A stretch of 64,000 nucleotides of DNA from Sphingobacterium sp. B16(2022). Its GTDB lineage: Bacteria; Bacteroidota; Bacteroidia; Sphingobacteriales; Sphingobacteriaceae. The position numbers and the translations under genes were made by a program. A model generated the notes under the pieces. It saw only the letters and a program-made list of their open reading frames with translations. It was not told the DNA's origin and made no database searches. The first letter of the stretch is position 1, and each line of letters opens with the position of its first letter. Location: contig NZ_JAAUVN010000002.1 in the NCBI RefSeq assembly GCF_012030425.1, positions 558,001 through 622,000 on the forward strand. The letters run 5' to 3'. This document shows positions 26,601-35,542 of the stretch, in pieces.

Positions 26601-27584
26601 ATGAATAGAATTATTAAAGAGAATCGAATCCAAATAATAGATGTATTGAGAGGGTTTGCGTTAAGCATTATTATTTTTATGAACTTTGAAAGCATTATGA
26701 AAATTCCCTTTAATGAAGCAGACCGAGACTTGTATCATGTAATGAATGTTTTATTCAAGGGTAAAGGATATATTCTGTTTTCGTTTCTTTTTGGTTATGG
26801 CACCTTTATTTTTATGGAAAATGCGTATAAAAAAGGTCTTTCTCCAGCTTTGTGTTTTTTTAAAAGAATTATTTTTCTTTTTGTTGTGGGCTTTTTGCAT
26901 CGGTATTTACAAGCAGGCGAGGCGTTGACCTATTATGCAGTCTTTGGGCTGTTTCTCCTTCCCAGCTATAAACTAGATTCTAAATACATATTTTGTATTG
27001 CTACTTTATTTTTTGTAGAGAGTACGATTGCAGCTGCACAGATATTTAGTTCTTTGGGGATGATATTTTGTGGTTTTGGGATAAGTAAAATTAACTTTTT
27101 CTCAATTTACATGAATAAGAAATACAGCAAGCAATATCTTTTAATATTAGCACTTTTTGTAGTGCTTTCCATTCTTGGGTATTTTTGGATCTACAAATAT
27201 ATATACATTTATCATATTTATTACTTATCCAAAGCGATGTTTATAGGTGGAATTTTGCAGAGTATAGCATATACTTTATTGGTCATATTGCTTTATTTGC
27301 ATTCGTCTATCTTTAAAAGATTATTATATGAGTTTGCCTATCTGGGGCGAATGTCCTTAACAAACTATTTGATGCAGACTATAATGCTATTTGTATTGGC
27401 ATATTTTTGTCCTGGCACTACATACCTACAAGGAATTTATGCAAGTATAGCGGTGTTGTTTTTGCAATATTTATATAGTAAATTTTACCTAATCAAGATA
27501 GATTCTGTAGGTCCGTTTGAAAAAATATGGAGGAAGTTTACGTATTATGATTTTAAAAAGTTGATTGGAAAGACTAGTTTTTAA
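26601..27584 (+). CDS. DUF418 family membrane protein
   Basis: The protein starts RIQIIDVLRGFALSIIIFMN, which is the DUF418 opening. It has LFSFLFGYGTFIFME, a basic FLHRYLQAG loop, about seven or eight hydrophobic helices, and the DUF418 C-terminal pattern LGRMSLTNYLMQT with GPFEKIWRKFTY at the end. It is shorter (327 residues) than the common 380-420. DUF418 proteins are polytopic inner-membrane proteins suspected to be transporters or acyltransferase-related; the exact function is unknown. It stands alone between degraded genes. Confidence 0.85.
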   Translation: MNRIIKENRIQIIDVLRGFALSIIIFMNFESIMKIPFNEADRDLYHVMNVLFKGKGYILFSFLFGYGTFIFMENAYKKGLSPALCFFKRIIFLFVVGFLHRYLQAGEALTYYAVFGLFLLPSYKLDSKYIFCIATLFFVESTIAAAQIFSSLGMIFCGFGISKINFFSIYMNKKYSKQYLLILALFVVLSILGYFWIYKYIYIYHIYYLSKAMFIGGILQSIAYTLLVILLYLHSSIFKRLLYEFAYLGRMSLTNYLMQTIMLFVLAYFCPGTTYLQGIYASIAVLFLQYLYSKFYLIKIDSVGPFEKIWRKFTYYDFKKLIGKTSF

Positions 27585-27675
27585 TGAATTGTGGATAACT
27601 AAATTTTAGGCATAAAAATGGTTATGATACTCTTATCGTACTACCGTTCTTCTAAACACCCTAGCTTTGTTTCCA

Positions 27676-28213
27676 ACCTGAAAGAAATTGGAGCTCCTCT
27701 TGAATACGATCGATCGCGACATAGGTATTATTATGAAGAAGAATATTTGATTCAAATCAAGGCTAATATCCAAAACTCGATCTGAAATAGATAAGACCTA
27801 TTTCTGCAGGGAAGTATTATTTATCAAATAATATCTCCAGTGCTTTTTTTGAGCATTGAGCAACTGTAATTTAGTTGTTTATGAACACCTGTCAAATTTT
27901 AGCTTTTTACAATAGACTTCAAAAATCAATCTTATTGTCCATTTTCTTGATACATAATTTATAAAAGGGGATATGGACTAGGGGAAATCAGGTATCAGCT
28001 ATTAAGTCAGATCCAATAGGTTTTAATGAGTAAAAAGAGTATTAAATAAGTCTTTCTGAAGGTTAGTCGAAAACTTAATTTGAGATATTCTTTTTATATT
28101 GTTGTAACAATTTTTTTATTCAATCGACTAATCGATTATTATCAGTTAACTTATTTATGAATTTATCTATAACAAATCTCAGTAATTTCCTCTCAAATTT
28201 TGTGTTCAAATAG
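27676..28213 (+). repeat. Partial duplicate of the peptide-locus segment with its peptide genes deleted
   Basis: Bases 27676-27866 match the end of the HTH gene at 47440-47605 (a diverged GAPLEYDRSR-like frame that stops early, then the shared TTTTTTTGAGCATTGAGCAA). From about 27875 on, the sequence is nearly identical to 48652-48957 (upstream region and first codons of the ABC ATPase gene). The block between, which in the other copy encodes three peptides, is cleanly missing here. The ATPase start is present at 28157 (MNLSITNLS) but derails after nine codons and stops at 28213. Confidence 0.85.
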
Positions 28214-28230
28214 GTGCAATCGTGTAATAA

Positions 28231-28262
28231 AAACCTCCTGAAATGCTCGGTTCAGGAGGTTT
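28231..28262 (-). terminator. Terminator of the minus-strand fragment gene
   Basis: A 12-bp perfect inverted repeat (28231-28242 and 28251-28262, AAACCTCCTGAA and complement) with an 8-nt loop. Read on the minus strand it follows the stop at 28315 and ends in T-rich sequence. Confidence 0.75.
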
Positions 28263-28314
28263 TGTTTCCTATATGAAAATAGAAGAATCCTGATGGGCAT
28301 TAGTTATCAATCGC

Positions 28315-28755
28315 CTATAAAACTTCGAAAAGGTCTTTATATTTTACTGTAGTACCGTTCAATTTCATTTCAATCGCGGATTTTGCTCTTGGTGCAAAGG
28401 CTGGAACAATTCCGATCACGTAGCCCGGAATGATGAATGATATTTGACCGTTTTGAGCGATAGCACCTTCTCCGATTCGATTTCCGATGATTGAATATCC
28501 GTGACCATCAATAAAATTACCGGTTATTGTAAATGGCTCTCCGACATATCGTGTTGTATGAGCAGATGTATTCCAATTTAAGTTTCTAACTTCAACTTGC
28601 TCTGTACTTGTTACGCTATAAAAAGGACTGCTGTAACTGAAATTGAAAACACCATCTAGAACATTACGCACAGCAAATGATTGTGTATCATAGGAACTGT
28701 TAAAATAATGTGGTACGGCATGTTTGCCTACTGTTGAGGTATAGGGAAGGTACAA
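28315..28755 (-). pseudogene. C-terminal fragment of a beta-rich secreted-type protein
   Basis: The frame has no ATG (it opens with TTG at 28755) and starts in the middle of a protein: YLPYTSTVGKHAVPHYF. It is Ser/Thr/Tyr-rich with alternating hydrophobics, which fits a surface beta protein, and ends normally before the terminator at 28231. At its 5' end it runs into the similarly truncated VapC gene on the other strand. I do not recognise the family. Confidence 0.5.
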
Positions 28756-28761
28756 GATCGG

Positions 28762-29111
28762 TATAAGATTGCCGAAAAGGGGGCGAACCTGTTCCGAATG
28801 AGAATTGCTTTATCTCTGAACTTACAGTTTTTGAGCTTATGTATGGCGCTGAAAATAGTGACAATCCGAAAAAATCACTTGATGCGGTAGATAAATTTGT
28901 AAAAGGATTATCCATTATTCCAAATATGGCCTCAGTAAAGCATTACGCCAAAACAAAAGTCTTCCTTAGAAAAAATGTACACCTATGCATGATGAATTTG
29001 ATAATAGGAGTTACTGCTGTTGCTCACCAATTAATCTTAATGACAGATAATATCAAAGATTTTAGGTTTATTCAAAACCTTAAAATTGAAAATTGGTTCG
29101 AACGAATTTAA
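28762..29111 (+). pseudogene. Truncated, frameshifted VapC-type PIN-domain toxin
   Basis: Fragments of a VapC toxin appear in order: YKIAEKG (one frame), then ENCFISELTVFELMYGAENS, VDKFVKGLSIIPNM, VKHYAKTKVFLRK and GVTAVAHQLILMTDNIKDF in another. The part that normally holds the acidic MHDEFD is displaced by a pair of compensating frameshifts (it can be read in the next frame as TPMHDEFD). The N-terminal nuclease Asp is gone, so the toxin must be inactive. No antitoxin gene is adjacent. Confidence 0.75.
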
Positions 29112-29138
29112 TTTACTACCTGCAGTCTCTTCCTGCGG

Positions 29139-29399
29139 TTACTTTTCTTTTACCCTAAAAAAAAGAGTTTGCAATTTTTTTTCATAGCAGATTGGAGAGG
29201 GCTCAATAAATAATATGAATTCTGATAATTTCTTAAAAACATCTTTATTCTGCCGTGTGAATAGCTCTTGCTGTTCAATCCTTTTTTTTATTTCGTTTAA
29301 AAATAAAAAAGATTTTTTTATTGTAAATAAATCGCTAATTTTAACTTGATGTATGTGCTTAAGGATGTCCACCTCTGTTTCAAAGATGGGCTTGCGCAT
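29139..29399 (-). CDS. Hypothetical protein, 86 aa
   Basis: The product starts MRKPIFETEVDILKHIHQVK and is mostly helical and charged, with no signal or membrane segment. It is convergent with the VapC remnant and divergent from the 604-aa gene at 29604. No family is recognised, and it could be a fragment. Confidence 0.45.
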   Translation of the reverse strand: MRKPIFETEVDILKHIHQVKISDLFTIKKSFLFLNEIKKRIEQQELFTRQNKDVFKKLSEFILFIEPSPICYEKKLQTLFFRVKEK

Positions 29400-29603
29400 A
29401 TAACTATTTTAAAATGATCAACACCTGAACCCTTTTATTATAGCACCCTTACCAACGGCTCAATACTGATAAACCACGTTTTAACAACGAATATATTAGA
29501 TATAAAAATAGTTATGCATCCTGCAGGCTTGATGCAAGCGAGAGACCAATAGTCTTAAGTTTGTTGTCAATTGTTTTTTTATCTGTATTAAATCTTTATA
29601 TAT

Positions 29604-31418
29604 ATGAACCACAGATTAAATGAACAGCAATCCTTGCTGCAGGTATTTGTAAGTGATAAACCAGAACCGCGTCCATGGCTGAGGAATTTGAATCAGTCGC
29701 GAGATCCCGCCTTGATCTTTTTTGAATTAGATAATATTACTTTAACAGATGGTGGCTTGTCGATCTTCTCTTTTTATGGTAAAGACCTATCCATGCGCAT
29801 GACTACCTGTGCTTCAGAGAGTGAGAAAAAACTATACTCTACCCCCGATGAACCTGTCGTTACTTTTCATTTGCAGATGATGGATGACCATTTCAGCCGT
29901 TTTTCCGATGACCCTAACCAGAGTCTGTGGATGGCGGACCAAACCCGGTTATTCTGGCAAAACAAAGAAACTGTCATCTATGAATTGCCGGACGGGATCT
30001 GCAACCATCTGGATCTATTTTTTAGACCCGATCATTTTTTAGAAATGGCAGATCGATATCCCATCTTGCGAGAAATGGCGATGGAAGTAAAAACAAGCCC
30101 ATCTGGAAACTTAGATTTTTTTGTATCACAAAGTAACGACGATGTCGATGATCTGGTGGACCAGCTGTTGGATGAACTGCAGGATTATGCGGTGAGCACG
30201 CAACGCTTTCAGCATCTCATCGAATGTTTACTCTTGCGCTGTATGGGTGTCATTGTAATCGTTGAACCGATACCTGATGACGCAATATCCGCAGATGATT
30301 ATTATTTGCTAGATGAAAGCACACATGGATCCCAGTCCCATCCTAACCCCAGTTACTTTTATACAGAAGAGCTACAAAAACTTGTTGACAGCTTGCAGAT
30401 GTTGACAGAAGTAGAAGTGAAAAACAAATTTTACGAAGAAAGACTTGCTTATTTTGATCATAAGAAAAATACAGCAGCCTGTCAAAAACTCATGGATAAA
30501 ATAAAATCTCGCTATCCCCTGATTATGGGCGATACGATTGATATTGTAGCAGATTTTTATTTTGCGATAGCTGAATGTCTAGATAAACAATACAAAAAGT
30601 ATCCTTTGGATGACCAGGAGATGAAAATAGTGACCGAAGCTATTGCATTTGTCTGTGATCAATCATTCCAACTTCGTCTGCCATCTCCTGTTTGTCTAGA
30701 ACTCTATCACAAATGGACCAAAAAATCCTATTACCAAAATATGGATCTGGATAAAATAAGCGCGCTATTAGCGAAGGTTATATCCGAAAATGATCTGAAT
30801 GTACCTAAGCTGGATGGCTCCCCAGAATCTAAAGCGATATTTTCGGAATATATGAAAGAGCAATTTGGCTTGAAGCCGATCTCGAATTTTATGGATGAAG
30901 GCGAAAAAGATAAACCCAAAGAAGTGACCGAACTTTACCAGACGCTCATCCAAAATTTGCCAGATGAATTTACCATAACCGATGACGGCGGAATCAAAAA
31001 AAGCGACCTGATCCGGATTCTGGATTTTGCTTATGATTTAAACGATGTTATTCCGATGTTATTGGTCGAAATTGAACATTTTTCAAAGGACGTGCAATAT
31101 GTCGATAAGCAAACTTTTGAAAAAATATACTGGTGGCTACTGGCTATGAAAGAAAGGAATAGCGACCTTCATGAACAGGATCTCATGTTACGTAAAGATC
31201 GGCTATTTGGTCTGGTGCAAGTTTATGAATCTGCCATAGATGGAAAGCATGCGGTCGAATGGAGAATTAGTCAAAGTAGGGAGGTTTTCGTGAATTTGGC
31301 ATCTAAACTCATCAAAGTCCGGCTCAGGATGGAAGAACAGATGAGTAGAGGAACTTTTATGCTGTGCGTTAAGGCATTTATTCGAGCAGGAGATACCTAT
31401 AAATTGCCAAAGGAGTAA
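29604..31418 (+). CDS. Large soluble protein with AraC-type sensor-like N-terminus, no DNA-binding domain
   Basis: Residues about 1-210 look like the ligand-sensing half of Sphingobacterium AraC-family regulators (VIYELPDGICNHLDLFFRPDHFLEMADRYPILREM). Where an AraC HTH would follow, the protein instead has about 390 mostly helical residues with several acidic runs and no recognisable domain. There is no signal peptide or membrane helix. It appears intact and alone, 185 bp from any other gene. An intracellular sensing or scaffolding role is possible; I cannot name a family. Confidence 0.7.
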   Translation: MNHRLNEQQSLLQVFVSDKPEPRPWLRNLNQSRDPALIFFELDNITLTDGGLSIFSFYGKDLSMRMTTCASESEKKLYSTPDEPVVTFHLQMMDDHFSRFSDDPNQSLWMADQTRLFWQNKETVIYELPDGICNHLDLFFRPDHFLEMADRYPILREMAMEVKTSPSGNLDFFVSQSNDDVDDLVDQLLDELQDYAVSTQRFQHLIECLLLRCMGVIVIVEPIPDDAISADDYYLLDESTHGSQSHPNPSYFYTEELQKLVDSLQMLTEVEVKNKFYEERLAYFDHKKNTAACQKLMDKIKSRYPLIMGDTIDIVADFYFAIAECLDKQYKKYPLDDQEMKIVTEAIAFVCDQSFQLRLPSPVCLELYHKWTKKSYYQNMDLDKISALLAKVISENDLNVPKLDGSPESKAIFSEYMKEQFGLKPISNFMDEGEKDKPKEVTELYQTLIQNLPDEFTITDDGGIKKSDLIRILDFAYDLNDVIPMLLVEIEHFSKDVQYVDKQTFEKIYWWLLAMKERNSDLHEQDLMLRKDRLFGLVQVYESAIDGKHAVEWRISQSREVFVNLASKLIKVRLRMEEQMSRGTFMLCVKAFIRAGDTYKLPKE

Positions 31419-31470
31419 TGATGGTTCTAATTGCTTGAATGGCTATTGCAGGCCGTCAAAGGTTTAAATC

Positions 31471-31662
31471 TTATTTGATTCTGCCCTTAAAGTCAGTACC
31501 GGCATATTGTTCATAAACTGTTTTCAGGGATAGATAGATCGCTTTTACACAGTCGAAATAATACTCCACTATAATCCAGTTCCGGTCAGTAAGTTTTTCA
31601 AAGAAATATCTGGAATCAAGGAAAAGTGTCGATAATGTTTTGATGATTGCATTTATCAGAGT
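31471..31662 (-). pseudogene. Open fragment of an unknown protein
   Basis: A 63-codon frame without ATG reads LDSRYFFEKLTDRNWIIVEYY and then AIYLSLKTVYEQYAGTDFKGRIK before a stop. The residue mix is protein-like and unlike random AT-rich frames nearby. It probably is the end of a lost gene. Confidence 0.4.
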
Positions 31663-32122
31663 TTATTGAAGCTATTTTTTAAATAGATAATCATGTTGTT
31701 AAGAAAGGTAAATAAACCAAATTATATGAATGGTTATTTTGAATTTATATTATCTCAGCATTTACAAATGCTATCAGAAAATGTAGGTAGGGTACGATTC
31801 TATTGAAAACAATATCTATAAAATTAATAATAGACTTTATGGATATTGTGCTAACTGTTGGTTGATTATAAGTGAATTATTACTTATTTTTTTAGATTTA
31901 AAACCGAAATAGATTATATTCTCGGTACTTATGATGTAGAAGGTTATTCCGATATTGAGATTATTGATTTAATTGCAGTTTAAAGAATTTAAACGTATTT
32001 TATGTTGCTGAATGTAAAAGTTGGATGGAGTTAAATCCCATCTCAAAAGTGATGGAGAACCAGTTGTTCTGAAATACAAATCACTACTGGTTCGATTTTG
32101 ACCTTCGTCAATGTTTCTTAAA

Positions 32123-32130
32123 TATTTTTG
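32123..32130 (+). promoter_or_regulatory. Possible -7 box of the Crp/Fnr gene
   Basis: TATTTTTG fits the Bacteroidota TAnnTTTG box, with TTG at 32098-32100 as a possible -33 element (spacing 22, slightly long). The ATG is 41 bp downstream. Confidence 0.4.
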
Positions 32131-32171
32131 TTGCAACTTTGACTTTCAATAATGTTATATCTACGATTACA

Positions 32172-32735
32172 ATGATGCTTCCAGACTTAATTCAAAAGAT
32201 AACAATGCTCAATGAGAAGCAGTTAACCACTGTCATTTCATACTTTAAACCTGTTGAAGCAAAGAAAAACGAACAGTTGCTTGAGTATGGCACAGTAGCA
32301 AACCGACTCTTTTTTATTAACAAGGGCTGTCTTCGATTGTATTATTCTAATGATGATCAAAGTATCATTACAAGGTTCATGGCATTTGAAAATACGTTCC
32401 TAACTTCTATTGTAAGCTTTATTTCCAGAGAGCCTTCGACAGAATATATTCAGGCAGTGGAAGCATCAGAACTTTTAGTTATTACATACGAGGACTTTTC
32501 TTATTTAAGAAAAACTATACCTGAATGGGACAAGATGTATATTTATATACTGGAATACGGATTAACGGTCATTACTTCCAAATTAGGTAATCTACTTACA
32601 CAGAGTGCTACCGAACGTTATCGCAATCTGCTTAAAAACAATCCTGAACTTATACAGAGGTTGTCCAACTCCAATCTTGCTGCCTACCTGAATGTATCGC
32701 CGGAAACACTCAGTAGGCTAAAGTCTCAGATATAG
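32172..32735 (+). CDS. Crp/Fnr family transcriptional regulator
   Basis: I prefer the ATG at 32172 (MMLPDLIQKITML) to a TTG at 32139. The 187-residue protein has the cNMP-binding-like roll (LLEYGTVANRLFFINKGCLRLYY, about 45-70) and a C-terminal helix-turn-helix with the Bacteroidota signature ATERYRNLLKNNPEL and LAAYLNVSPETLSRLKSQ. The ilvD gene follows 72 bp later on the same strand, so regulation of or co-transcription with ilvD is likely. Confidence 0.88.
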   Translation: MMLPDLIQKITMLNEKQLTTVISYFKPVEAKKNEQLLEYGTVANRLFFINKGCLRLYYSNDDQSIITRFMAFENTFLTSIVSFISREPSTEYIQAVEASELLVITYEDFSYLRKTIPEWDKMYIYILEYGLTVITSKLGNLLTQSATERYRNLLKNNPELIQRLSNSNLAAYLNVSPETLSRLKSQI

Positions 32736-32807
32736 TAGCTACATGAACCAGAACTATTATATATCACCTATCCTGTTAAAATCTGCAGGTACAAATAAAT
32801 TTTCAAT

Positions 32808-34496
32808 ATGAGAAGTGACGAGGTAAAAAAGGGGAATCAGAGAACACCACATAGATCATTGTTCCGAGCTACAGGACTAAAAGATGAAGATTTTGCAAAG
32901 CCATTTATCGGTGTAGCAAACTCATTTATAGAAATAATTCCAGGACATTTTTTTCTGAATAAAGTAGCTGAGATCATAAAAGATGAGATCAGGGCCAATG
33001 GATGTGTTCCATTCGAGTTTAATACAATCGGTGTCGATGATGGCATTGCTATGGGACATGATGGGATGCTGTTTTCACTACCAAGCAGAGAACTTATTGC
33101 AAGCTCAATAGAAACCGTGATGAATGCGCACAAACTTGACGCAATGATAGCGATACCCAACTGTGACAAGATAGTTCCGGGAATGATCATGGGTGCTCTT
33201 AGAGTGAATGTGCCAACAATTTTTGTGAGCGGTGGTCCAATGGCCAAAGGATATAAAAAAGATGGGACCCCAATTGATCTAGCCTCTGCTTTTGAAGCTG
33301 TCGGGAAACACGAAGCAGGAAAGATCAGTGATGAAGAACTTCTGGATATTGAATGTAATGCCTGCCCTAGCGGAGGTAGCTGTTCGGGCATGTTTACCGC
33401 AAATTCAATGAATACTTTAATGGAAGCTATGGGTATTGCGCTACCCGGAAACGGAACAATACTGGCCCAAACGAGTGAACGTGAGGCACTATACAGAAGT
33501 GCTGCGAAAAGAATTTGTGAAATAGCAAAGGACGAGGCTGCTGGTGAGCGCTTTAAGTTAAAAAACATTTTGAATGAAAATGCCGTCAGGAATGCTTTTG
33601 CTGTGGATATGGCAATGGGCGGAAGCTCAAACACGGTTTTACATATGCTGGCTATTGCTAATGAAGCAGATGTTAATTTTCAACTCAAAGACATCAATGA
33701 GATTTCTAAAAAAGTTGCTCATATCGCGAAGATATCACCTAGTTTATCAACCGTCCACATGGAAGACATTAATAAGGCTGGTGGTGTAAATGCAGTGATG
33801 AAGGAAATGACAAAAAGGGGTAATACAGTTTTATTGGACAATTTGACAATCAGCGGGGAAACATTACTGGAAAAAATTGCGAATGCAGAGATCAAAGATG
33901 AAAATATCATCCGAACTATTGACAATCCTTACAGTCCGGTAGGCGGATTAGCCATTCTTTATGGCAATCTTGCTGAGGAAGGTGCTGTTGTAAAAACAGC
34001 TGGCCTTACCGGCGCAAGGGTATTTACCGGTAAGGCTGTATGTTACGATGGACAAGATGAAGCTATTACAGGTATACTGATGAAAGAAGTAAAGGCGGGT
34101 GATGTCGTGGTAATTAGATATGAAGGTCCTAAGGGCGGACCAGGTATGCAGGAAATGTTAACTCCGACAAGTTTGATCATGGGCATGGGATTAGGAAGTT
34201 CGGTTGCACTGATTACAGATGGAAGATTTAGTGGAGCAACAAGAGGAGCCTCAATCGGCCACGTATCGCCAGAAGCAGCCGAGGGTGGCATGATTGGCTT
34301 ACTTAAGAACGGTGACGAAATCCATATCGACGTTGATAATTACATCTTATCTGTTAATCTGGATGATGAGGAAATTGCCAGACGGAAAGCGACGTTTGTG
34401 CCTATTAAAAAACCATTACAATCAAAGTGGCTTGGTCAATATAGGGCTTTGGTTACCAATGCAAGCAACGGAGCTGTCTTGAAATCAGACTTATAA
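32808..34496 (+). CDS. ilvD: Dihydroxy-acid dehydratase
   Basis: This cytosolic Fe-S enzyme converts 2,3-dihydroxy-3-methylvalerate and -isovalerate to the 2-keto acids of isoleucine and valine biosynthesis. Motifs include CDKIVPGM (first Cys ligand), [17 protein letters not shown] (second Cys region), [15 protein letters not shown] and the C-terminal part of the family. At 562 residues the length is normal. It stands apart from other branched-chain genes (ilvB, ilvN, ilvC are not in the window) behind a Crp/Fnr gene, so it could be a second copy used in sugar-acid metabolism; sequence alone does not settle the substrate. Confidence 0.93.
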   Translation: MRSDEVKKGNQRTPHRSLFRATGLKDEDFAKPFIGVANSFIEIIPGHFFLNKVAEIIKDEIRANGCVPFEFNTIGVDDGIAMGHDGMLFSLPSRELIASSIETVMNAHKLDAMIAIPNCDKIVPGMIMGALRVNVPTIFVSGGPMAKGYKKDGTPIDLASAFEAVGKHEAGKISDEELLDIECNACPSGGSCSGMFTANSMNTLMEAMGIALPGNGTILAQTSEREALYRSAAKRICEIAKDEAAGERFKLKNILNENAVRNAFAVDMAMGGSSNTVLHMLAIANEADVNFQLKDINEISKKVAHIAKISPSLSTVHMEDINKAGGVNAVMKEMTKRGNTVLLDNLTISGETLLEKIANAEIKDENIIRTIDNPYSPVGGLAILYGNLAEEGAVVKTAGLTGARVFTGKAVCYDGQDEAITGILMKEVKAGDVVVIRYEGPKGGPGMQEMLTPTSLIMGMGLGSSVALITDGRFSGATRGASIGHVSPEAAEGGMIGLLKNGDEIHIDVDNYILSVNLDDEEIARRKATFVPIKKPLQSKWLGQYRALVTNASNGAVLKSDL

Positions 34497-34526
34497 TCTT
34501 GATTAATTAGAAGTCTCGGTCAAACT

Positions 34527-34554
34527 AGTTCTTCGTCAATTTTGGCGAAGAACT
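34527..34554 (+). terminator. Hairpin behind ilvD
   Basis: AGTTCTTCG (34527-34535) pairs with CGAAGAACT (34546-34554) around a 10-nt loop, 31 bp past the ilvD stop. There is no clear T-run, so it may be a Rho-dependent or processing end. Confidence 0.45.
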
Positions 34555-34956
34555 AAGCGGTCAGTATTAAATAGTTATTCTGATTAGCAAGTAGGTCGCT
34601 TAAAAAACTAGCGTACTGAGCCCAATGATATTAAAAATTATAGTTTTCACCAAATGTGGTGAAGAACCACTTTCTCCAGAATATTCATTTATGTTGGGAT
34701 TTTAGATAAATGGGGTTGCCTGAGTTTGATTACTGATACTTATTCTTGAGATGTAATAGAGGTTATTGTTTTTGAGAGGATATGACTACTATAGGGTGTG
34801 TTAATGCTTTAGAAATGGCTAATTGCTAATAGGAAATGGTCAGATTTTTATGTCATTCAGCATTCCAAAATAAAATGGATTAATCTTATTGCAAAATGTA
34901 TTACTTAGTGTTAAAGTGTCAAGTAGGAGGTAAGTGAAGGTTAAGTTTATCAATCA

Positions 34957-35272
34957 TCATGACACCATGACTTTTTTTAATTGCGTCTTTCCTGAATGTG
35001 CATTTTGCATAATACAACGATAGGCGGGTTCTGCAACCATTAAGGTATGTGTTACTACTCCATCACTGTGTAAACTTAAAGGATGATAAGGAGATTCAAA
35101 TTCCTCTAACTTTATTTCTAATACCAGTCCTGGTCCATCAAATTTTAGTGCGGTAATAAAAGGTATAGCATCCTTTATAGTTTTAAAGAATACCTCTTTT
35201 GTTCCTTTTCTTTATTTCGCTGATACCATTTTGTAAATCTGAGTTTTTAGTCTTCCCTTCGGGATTGTAAAA
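34957..35272 (-). pseudogene. Frameshifted remnant of an unknown gene
   Basis: An open frame from about 35213 to the stop at 34957 reads GTKEVFFKTIKDAIPFITAL and ends KTQLKKVMVS. Immediately upstream a second frame reads FYNPEGKTKNSDLQNGISEIK. The two overlap in sense and are split by one frameshift. There is no start codon, so this is a broken gene. The family is not recognised. Confidence 0.55.
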
Positions 35273-35342
35273 CAATATTTATATGCAGTTTTTTTGCGTA
35301 AACATCTTGTTGTCGGGAAATTTGTTATAAGTTGCTTTTAAA

Positions 35343-35396
35343 ATGGCATTGAACTTGTACCAAGGAGAAATGTTGCTAGATAAGGGTAGCAGGTAA
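35343..35396 (+). pseudogene. Start of a gene homologous to the one at 8188, stopped after 17 codons
   Basis: MALNLYQGEMLLDKG matches MALHLLHNEILLDKR at 8188, and the 20 bp before both starts are similar. It stops at TAA after 17 codons. Confidence 0.45.
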
Positions 35397-35542
35397 TGTC
35401 ATGATCATGTTGTTGTTTGACCGCATTATTTAAATGTTTTTATATTCTATTAGGGAAAAGCTTATGGGTGGGAACCTACTTATGCATCTGTCAATTTGAT
35501 GCATATGATAAACGGATTTTAAGAATAAGCTATCCATCTTTT

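Noticed and set aside
31894..31983. Short frame ending YSDIEIIDLIAV
   Set aside because: It is about 25 codons long, has no start and no recognisable family.
32837..33634. 265-aa minus-strand frame inside ilvD
   Set aside because: It is an antisense shadow of the ilvD codons, with no family features.
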